From contig JAKSZT010054578.1 of assembly GCA_026826555.1 (NCBI GenBank), positions 529,083 to 593,082 of the forward strand: a stretch of 64,000 nt of DNA, given 5' to 3'. The DNA comes from Tolypeutes matacus. Its lineage: Eukaryota; Chordata; Mammalia; Cingulata; Chlamyphoridae. The translations under genes were made by a program, and so were the position numbers. Of the stretch, positions 56,709-64,000 are shown one piece after another (the first letter of the stretch is position 1; every line of letters begins with the position of its first letter). Below the pieces are notes generated by a model. That model saw nothing but the letters and a program-made list of their open reading frames with translations, was not told the origin of the DNA and ran no database searches.

Positions 56709-57027
56709 TTATTTTTATTAAAAAAATTTTTTTTTTAAGATTAATTTTATTTTTTCCCCCACCCCCACCCCACCCCAGCCCCTGTCGTTTGTGCTCACTG
56801 TATCTGTTCTCTGTGTGTTTGTCTTCCTTTTAGGAGGCACCGGGAACCGAACCCAGGACCTCCCATATGGGAGGGAGGCGCCTGGTCCCTTGAACCACCT
56901 CTGCTCCCTCATGGTTGGTTTTGTGTTGCTGCTGCTGCTGTTTTTAGGAGATACCAAGGATTGAACCCAGGAACTTGTACATGGGAAGCAGGCGCTCAGC
57001 CACTGAGCTGAACTACACTCGCTCTCT
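56709..57027 (-). mobile_element. Two SINE units inserted as one framed block
   Basis: Duplication ccttcatgttttt at about 56695-56708 and 57028-57040. Inside are a second-type unit (about 56727-56912) and a short unit (about 56945-57027), separated by T-rich sequence with a small CTG run (56929-56940). Confidence 0.82.
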
Positions 57028-57040
57028 CCTTCATGTTTTT

Positions 57041-58035
57041 ATACATATTTTATACCTTGCCTGGGGTTATGATGGTCTCAGCAGACCTAAAAGAAGAAGA
57101 AGCCTGCTGCTGTCCAGGGCAGCTGCAGGGCTAGTTGTTGACGATGGCTCCTTGGTTGGGAGCTGGGACCGAGCTGTGCCTGGAGACAAACTTTGTATGC
57201 TGGCTGTGGGCACTAGCCCCCACCTGTTCTTGCCATGAGGTGCCTCCCTTCTCCACCTCTGTGTTCCCGGTATTTGGGTCACACAATGTTCCCTCTAGAT
57301 TTGTTTTCTTTCTTGTTAGGCATTTGTGCATCTCAAGAGGATTGTCTCATTAGCGCCTCCCTTTGGTGGCTGAGCCATCCTGCTGCCCACAGCTGCTTCC
57401 TGTGTGCTCACTGTGTGCTCTGCCTCTCCTCGTCTTGCACAGTTTCTCCTTTGTACAGAACTCTTGGCTGCATCCGAGTTTCTGTGTCTTCCTTCCCTAT
57501 CTGTGTTTTATAAACTCATGCACAATATGAGAAACGGAGTGTCAACACTATCTCATTTATTCATGTTAACAGCAATATGCATTCAGTCGCATTTGCTCTG
57601 CAAATAGGCTTTTTCCAGAAGCCGTGAGAATTTTCGTGTTTTCCGCTTATTTAGCTTAGCTATTCTTATGATTATCCTCTGTGTTCAGGGGTCACAGGTG
57701 GGCCATGGAAGCCCCTTGAGTTGGCTTTCCTGCCCTCTCACCCCTGCAGAAGATTTGCACATAACAACGAAGTGTTTGGTTTAGGACCATACTGGTTTTT
57801 ATTTCCTCTGTTGCAAGACCTGGAGTCAAGCGCTGCATGGATTCCTTTAATGGAGAACAGTATTAGAAACCAAAACTAGGTACCAGGGGTCCTTTCATAG
57901 TGTTCTACAACAGGCCGGTGGCGTGTGGGTCTGTGGCTTCACTGTTGGCACTTCAGTGTTAGAGCTGGAAAGGAGATTTTTTTTTTTTATGGTTGTGGAT
58001 TCAATTTATGTATTTCTAAATTAGCTTTGATGCTT
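57041..58035. other. Unique sequence
   Basis: No repeat or coding signal recognised. Confidence 0.4.
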
Positions 58036-58047
58036 CCTGATTCTTTT

Positions 58048-58387
58048 TTTTTTTTTTCAGATTTATTTCTCCTCACCCCCTCATTGTTTGCACTTGCTGA
58101 GTCTGTCTGTTGTGTGCTGGTCTTCTTTTTAGGAGGCACTGGGAACCAAACCCGGGCAGGACCTCTGATGTGGGAGGGAGGCGCCTAGTAGCTTGAGCCA
58201 CTCTGTAGCCTGCTTTGTTGTGTCTCTCATTCTGTTTTCCTCGTGTCTCTTGTTGCATCCTCTTGTGCCTGTCCATTGCATCGGCTTGCTGTCTTGTTCA
58301 TCTTCTTTAGGAGGCACTGGGAACTGAACCTGGGACCTCCCATGTGGTCGGCAGGAGCTCAGTTGCTTGAGCCACATCTTCTTCCCT
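58048..58387 (-). mobile_element. Dimeric SINE, second type
   Basis: Perfect duplication cctgattctttt at 58036-58047 and 58388-58399; two complement heads at about 58130-58203 and 58310-58385. Confidence 0.93.
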
Positions 58388-58420
58388 CCTGATTCTTTTT
58401 AAATGTCCACTAAACATTTT

Positions 58421-59334
58421 TGTTGTTGTTGTTGTTTTTAAAGATTTATTTACTTTTATCCATTTTTAAACCCCCTCCCCCATTTTTGCTCTTTTTGTGT
58501 CCATTCGCTGAGCAATTCTCTGTGTCTGCTTCCTGCCCTCTCTTCTCATCCTTCTCCTTCTGTCTTCACTGGGATTCGATCCTGGGAACCTCCTATGTGG
58601 GAGAGAGGCGTCCTACCTCCTGTACCTACTGCACCACCTTAGTTCCTGGTTTTTCGGCACATCTCATCCTGTCGTCCTCGCTCTTCCTTGTGTCACGCTT
58701 CTGTTACATCATCATCTTACTGTGTGGCTCAGTGGAGCCTGATGGCGTACCCGCACGTGGGTCCTGGGGGCTCACCCGCTTGTGGGGCCTGACAGTGTAC
58801 CCATGCCCAGGGTCTGGTGGCGCACCCACTCGCAGGGCCTGGCGGCCCGTGCACCTTCTATATTTTTCTTTATTTTTACCAGGAGTTCCCAGGGATTGAA
58901 CCTAGGTGCCTCCATATGGGAGACAGATGCCCAACCATTTGAGCCACATCCGCCCCGTTTTTGTTTTTGTTTTTAATTATTTATTTCTCCCTACCCCCTT
59001 GTTGTTTGCATTTGTTGTATCTATTTATTGTGTGCTGGTCTTCTCTTTTTGGGAGGTACTGGGAACTGAACCTGGGACCTCCTATGTGGGAGGGAGATAC
59101 TTAATCATTTGAGCCACCTCCGCTCCCTGCTTTGTTGCATCTCTCATTGTATTTCCTCATTGTGTCTCTTGCTTGTGTCATCTCACTGCATCATCTTGCT
59201 GCGTCAGCTTGCCACACCAGCCCGTCACATCAGCTCGCTGTCTTGCATGTCTTCTCCAGGAGGCACTGGGAACCGAACCTGGATTTCACATGCAGTAGGC
59301 AGGAGCTCAGTCGCCTGAGCCACATCTGCTTCCC
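58421..59334 (-). mobile_element. Four-unit SINE block (two dimers)
   Basis: Duplication ccactaaacatttt (58407-58420) and ccactaaacgtttt (59335-59348) frames the whole block. It holds a dimeric SINE with GC-rich linker (58425-58957) and a second-type dimer (58965-59334), both on the minus strand. The left one probably inserted into the T-rich tail of the right one. Confidence 0.85.
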
Positions 59335-59348
59335 CCACTAAACGTTTT

Positions 59349-59635
59349 AAACTGTAGTTTTTACCTTCTTTTAGGTGTCTCTTAGGAGTAGTTCTGTAGT
59401 TGCTTTGTTGACATTGACAAATTGCTTTCCAAAAACATTTTACAGCAACATCGGTTTGTAATGACAGCCGCATTTGTGTGTGTGTGCTGCTTCCATTAAA
59501 GTCTTGCCAGCAATTGGGTGTTTCTGTGTGTTGTACTCATATTTAATCATCACTCTTACCTCTTCATTCATCCTCCAACCTCTTTGCAACAATTGAAAAT
59601 GAAAAAGGCTATCTGTACTAGCTTTCATTTGTACA
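59349..59635. other. Unclassified, perhaps old L1
   Basis: 'tgttgacattgacaaattgc' followed by 'tttccaaaaacattttacag' has an old-L1 look, but I cannot place it firmly. Confidence 0.3.
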
Positions 59636-60050
59636 ATATTCCATTGTGTGAATAGACCACAGTTTGTTCATCCATTCCTCTGTTGATGGACACCTGGGTT
59701 GTTTCCAGCTTTTGGCAATGGTGAATAATGTTGCTGTGAACATCGGTGTGCAGATGTCTGTTCGTGTCACTGCTCTCAGTTCTTCTGGGTATATACCCAG
59801 TAGTGGTATTGCAGGGTCACGTGGCAAGTCTATATTCAACTTCCTTAGGAACTGCCAGACAGTCCTCCATAGTGGTTGTACCATTCTGCATTCCCACCAA
59901 CAGTGAATAAGCATTTCTGTCTCTCCACATCCTCTCCAACACTTGTAGTTTTCTGTCTTTTTACTGGTGGCCATTCTAGTAGGTGTGAAATGTTATCGCA
60001 TTGTAGCTTTGATTTGCATTTCCGTAATTGCTAGTGATATTGAACTTTTT

Positions 60051-60136
60051 TTTTTTTTTAAAGAGGTACAGGGAATTGAACCCAGGACTTTGCACATGGG
60101 AAGCAGGCACTCAACCACTGAGCTACATCTGTTCCC
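60051..60136 (-). mobile_element. Short monomeric SINE in L1-D
   Basis: 'aagaggtacagggaattgaa', 'cccaggactttgcacatggg' and the end 'tacatctgttccc'. The flanking tgaac words (60041 and 60137) match the target. Confidence 0.88.
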
Positions 60137-61158
60137 TGAACATTTTTTCATGTGTTTTTATACCATCTGTATTTCTTCTTTGGATAAATGTCTATTCAAG
60201 TTTTTTGCCCATTATTTATTTATTCTTTTGTTTTGCCCGTTTTTTCAATTGCTTTGTTTGTCTTTTAATTGTTGAGTTGTAGCATCTCTTTATGTATCAT
60301 GGATATTAGACCCTTACTGGGTATGTGATTTCCAAACAATTTCTCCCATTGAGTCGGCTGCCTTTCACCCTTTTGACAAAGTCCTTTGAGGTGCAAAAGT
60401 GTTTAATTTTGAGGAGGTCCTACTTATCTGTTTTTCTTTTTGTTGCTCGTGCTTTGAATGTAAGATCCCAGAAACCACCACCTACCACAAGGTCATTAAG
60501 ATGTTTCTCTACGTTTTCTTCTAGTATTTGTATGATCCTGGCTTTTATATTTAGGTCTTTGATCTATTTTGAGTTGATTCTTGTATAGGGAGTGATATAG
60601 GAGTCCTTTTTCATTTTTTTTTTTTTTTTTGGTAATGGATATCCAGTTCTCCCAGCACCACTTGTTGAAGAGACTGTTTCGTCCCATTAAAATGACTTCG
60701 TAGGTTTGTCAAAAACCAGTTGGCCGTAGATGTGAAGGTTTATTTCTGGACTCTCAATTCTATTCCACTGATCAATTTGTCTGTCTTTATGCCAATACCA
60801 TACGGTTTTGACCACTCTAGCTTTGTAGTATGTTTCAAGGGCAGGCAGTGAAAGTCCTCCCACATTGCTTTTCTTTTTTAGAATGCTTTTAGCTATTCAG
60901 GGGGACTTTCCCTTCCAAATGAATTTGGTAATTTCCTTTTCAATTTCTGTAAAGTAAGCTGTTGGAATTTTGATTGGTATTGCATTGAATCTTTAAATCA
61001 GTTTGGGTAGGATTAGCATCTTCATGATATTTAGTTTTTCAATCCATGAATATGGAATGTTTTCCCATTTGTCTAGTTCTTCATTGATTTCTTTTAGCAT
61101 TGTTTTATAGTTCTCTGAATATAGGTCCTATACTACTTTGGTTAAATTGATTCCTAGG

Positions 61159-61830
61159 GGGGACAGATGTGGCTCAAATGGTTGGGCATCCGTCTCCCAA
61201 ATGGAGGGACCTGGGTTCGATCCCCGGGACCTCCTGGTAAAAATAAAAGGAAGGAAGGAAGGAAGGAGTGAAAGGAAAGGGAAGGGAAGGGAGGGAAGGG
61301 AAAGGGAAGGGAAAGGGGAAGGGAAGGGGAAGGGAAAGGGATGGGAAGGGAAAGGGAAGGGGAAAGGGGAAGGGGAAGGGAAGGGAAAGGGAGGGAAGGG
61401 AGGGAGGGAAGGAGAAGGAGAAGGAAAGGAAAGGAAGGAAAGAAGGAAGAAAGAAGGCGCATGGGCCGCCATCAGGCCCCGCGCGTGGGTGAGCCCCCCA
61501 TGCCCCGCGCGTGGGTGAGCCCCCCATGCCCTGCGCGTGGGTACGCCGCCAGACCCCATGTACCGTCAGGCCCCACAAGCCATGCAGCAAGATGATGATG
61601 TAACAGGAGAATGATACAAGGGAGAGCCAAGACAAGACGTGCCGAAAAGCCAGGATCTAAGGTGGCGCAGGCGGTAGGATGCCTTTCTCCCACACTGGAG
61701 GTTCCAAGGATAGAGTCCCAGTGAAGACAGAGAGTTGCCCAGCGAATGGAGACAAAAACAGCAAAAACGGAGCGGGGGGCGGGGGGAATGGATAAAAGTA
61801 AATAAATAAATCCTAAAAAAAAAAAAAAAA
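61159..61830 (+). mobile_element. Dimeric SINE with expanded purine repeat in its linker
   Basis: A perfect 15-base duplication, aaattgattcctagg, at 61144-61158 and 61831-61845. Unit 1 is at 61163-61236 and unit 2 at about 61664-61730. Between them lies a (GGGAA)n-type expansion (61245-61457), then the usual GC-rich linker with 'gcgcgtgggtgagcc' repeated. Confidence 0.95.
61245..61457 (+). repeat. (GGGAA)n / (GGAA)n polypurine microsatellite
   Basis: About 210 bases that are nearly all purine on the plus strand, with only two T (about 61269 and 61341). It starts as GGAA repeats, passes into GGGAA/GGGGAA blocks and ends as GGAAA-type repeats. Confidence 0.95.
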
Positions 61831-62795
61831 AAATTGATTCCTAGGTATTTGAGTCTTTTTATTGCTATTGTGAATGGAGTTCTTTTCCCTGATTTCCTCC
61901 TCAGGTTGTTCAGTACTTGTGTACAGAAACATTACTTACTTTTGTGTGGTGTTCTTGTATCCTGCCACTTTGCTGAATTCATATATTAGCTCAAGTAGTT
62001 TTGTTGTAGACATTTCAGAATTTTCTAAATATAGGATCATGTCATCCGTGAATAGCGAGAGTTTTATGTCCTCTTTTCCTATTTGGATGCCATTTATTTA
62101 TTTATTTATTAGTTTATTTGTTTATTTGTTTATCTGTCTTGTCTAATTGTGCTAGTTAGAACTTCTAGCACAATATTGAATAACAGTAGTGACAGTGGGC
62201 ATCCTTGTCTTGTTCCTGATCTTAGGGGGAAAGGTTTCAACCTTTCCCCATTGAGTATGATGTTGGCTGTGGGTTTTTCATATATGCCTTTTATCATTTT
62301 GAGGAATTTTCCTTCTATACCTATCATTTCTTGTGTTTTTATCAAGAAAGAATGCTGAAGTTTGTCAAATGCTTTTTCTGTGTTGATTGAGATGATCATG
62401 TGTTTTTTTTTTCCTTCAGTTTTTTAAAATGTGGTATATTATGTTAATTGATTTTCTTACGTTGAAGCTTGCATACCAGGAATAAATCCCACTTGATCGT
62501 GGTGTATAATTCTTTTGAATTGCTGTTAGATTCTTTTTGCAATTATTTTGTTGAGAATTTTTGCATCTATGTTCATTAGAGAGATTGGTCTGCAATTTTC
62601 TTTTCTTGTGCTTTCTCTATCTGGCTTTGATATTAGGGTGATGTTAGCTGCATAAAATGTATTAGGTAATTTTCCCTCATCTTCAATTTTTTGGAAGAGT
62701 TTTTAAGCATGATTGGTGTTAATTCTCAAAATGCTTGGTAGAATTCACCTGTGAAGCCATCTGGTCCTGGCTATTTCTTTGTTGGGAGGTTTTTT

Positions 62796-63324
62796 TTTGT
62801 TTTTGTTTTTGTTTTTTAATTATAGCTAGTTTTATGGACAAAATCTTTCGATATCTAACAACTTAAAGCCCACAGAAATTAAGTACACCAGAGTGGAACC
62901 AAGACATTAAAATTCTTGACTGCTACTGTATACTCACCAGTGCAATTTCTAGTAGACCCTCACATATGTAAGGTTGGTGCTTATTGTCTGCCTCCTTGTA
63001 ATCATGCTCAGAAGACAACACTGATAACAAAAATTTGATGTTTATTTTTAAATGTTTTGGTTTGCTTTTCTGTAGAGCACAAAGTTACAGATTGGACATA
63101 GAGGAAGGGAAAGGGGGCGTGGAAAGAGAGTGTGTCAGCCCTGAGAATTAATTGCGAAGAAATGCCAAGGACCTGCTGGGAGTCTGAACATTTGTATAAA
63201 CATCTGTAGGGATAATTTTTTACTGTAAATGATCTTCTAAAGATTGTTGCATTATTTCACAGGTAGGATGGTAAGTGGAGATGACAAGGAAAAAATATAT
63301 ACATATACACATTTTAACTCAAAA
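62796..63324. other. Unclassified sequence
   Basis: It begins with a T-rich run (62788-62817) at the edge of L1-D. The rest shows no family or gene that I recognise. Confidence 0.35.
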
Positions 63325-64000
63325 ATTAATTTAGGACTTCATGGCAGAGTAAGGACCTCCAAAAATTCTCTTCTCCATAAAAGCAATGAGAAAATTGGCA
63401 AAAGTTGTTGGAATCAACTTTTTCAGAACTCTGGAAATGAACCAAAGGCTTACAGCAATCAATATTGGGTAATTCAATAAAAACATCTAAATATCGGTGT
63501 GTAGAGTGAGCTTTGTGGTCTTGTCCTATTCCTCTTCTATCTCCTTCGTCTTAACTAACCTTGAAAACCAACAACCCATAATCATGATGAAAATCAGCAG
63601 CTTAGCAGTCACTGGATGGAGCAAACCAGAGTTGGAGTTCCTTCAAAGCCTCATACCCCGGGACTGCCATTCTTTGACCTATCTGGTGGTTTCGTGGAAG
63701 ACCCCACTTGTAGGTCTGTCTTCATGTGACCTCACTTCAGAGTTCATCCGGTATGAAAAGCCTTTTCCTGGGGATGTTTGTCAAAAACATTTAGAAGCAG
63801 TTGTAACTTCACAGCTTCCTGAGACAGTGGATAACAGGGCACACAATAGGCAAATCAGAAAGTTTAAAGGAAAAGCTGGGGAGTAAGATGTCCGTAGAGG
63901 CTTTGAAAGTTCAGACATATTCCTGAGAATCTAGAAGGCCACTTGCCTGTTCAGGGCTGTGCAAATGCCCAGAAAAAACCTGAGAAGGCCCTCCCCACTC
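63325..64000 (+). mobile_element. Possible old L1 5' region
   Basis: 'acttcatggcagagtaagga', 'aagcaatgagaaaattggca' and 'aactttttcagaactctgga' resemble the 5' UTR of old L1M elements. A 129-codon open frame at 63497-63886 has no other known match. The element runs off the window. Confidence 0.5.

Larger units (their letters stand above)
59636..62795 (-). mobile_element. LINE-1 (L1-D) fragment, ORF2, minus strand
   Basis: Read backwards it covers ORF2 from the RT domain (62795) to near the C-terminus (59636). On the minus strand the Cys motif [18 protein letters not shown] is seen at about 59880-59950. The 3' UTR is missing, as is everything 5' of RT. SINEs at 60051-60136 and 61159-61830 interrupt it. 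Confidence 0.88.

Noticed and set aside
61128..61635. Long open frames over the GGGAA tract
   Set aside because: They translate a simple repeat (Gly/Lys/Glu or Ser/Pro/Phe runs) and a SINE.

Overview
This window is mammalian nuclear DNA with no intact protein-coding gene that I can recognise. Interspersed repeats make up roughly half of it. The diagnostic signal is a very abundant set of tRNA-derived SINEs whose 3' side reads 'gagccacatccgcttccc' when seen on the complementary strand. They resemble the DAS-type SINEs of Xenarthra (armadillos, sloths, anteaters), so I infer a xenarthran. I lean weakly to a sloth, because the youngest subfamily here does not look like the armadillo consensus I remember, but the species cannot be fixed from the sequence alone.

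Layout. Bases 1-260 are a CpG-rich island, probably the promoter or first-exon end of a plus-strand gene, with a strong splice donor near 498. The next 5 kb is mostly unique, apart from one SINE and one MIR. From 5.5 to 31 kb lies a retroelement cemetery: a 5'-truncated L1 (5575-7938); old L1M fragments; a solo LTR (11257-11758); a broken minus-strand L1 (L1-A, about 11.8-23.9 kb) split by the 3' half of an ERV-L provirus (13.5-18.1 kb) and by a class I ERV copy (22.1-23.3 kb); and a second minus-strand L1 (L1-B, 26.3-31.26 kb) full of SINEs. From 31.5 to 43 kb the DNA is largely unique, with a few SINEs, MIR and L2 relics. From 43.0 to 51.5 kb sits an AKIRIN1 processed pseudogene, cut in two by an almost complete plus-strand L1 (L1-C) and further interrupted by three SINEs (one inside L1-C, two in the 3' UTR). 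From 51.5 to 58 kb the DNA is mostly unique and GC-rich, with one MER5A relic. From 58 to 62.8 kb there are SINE clusters and a third minus-strand L1 fragment (L1-D). The last 0.7 kb resembles an old L1 5' end.

Most insertions can be ordered, because target-site duplications (TSDs) are readable at many of them. The four most notable items are: the AKIRIN1 retrocopy with its nested insertions; an ERV copy that ends at its own poly(A) site and has a 17-bp TSD, implying that L1 machinery inserted it; a dimeric SINE in which both halves keep A and B boxes and a T-arm; and a composite retroelement carrying an extra ~205-bp unit upstream of the tRNA head, present twice with the same junction. A 100-N assembly gap lies inside a young SINE, and its true length can be predicted from sibling copies.

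The repeats do not work together as a pathway. The only functional context is that the window is probably the start and an early intron (or the flank) of a gene that begins at the left edge.
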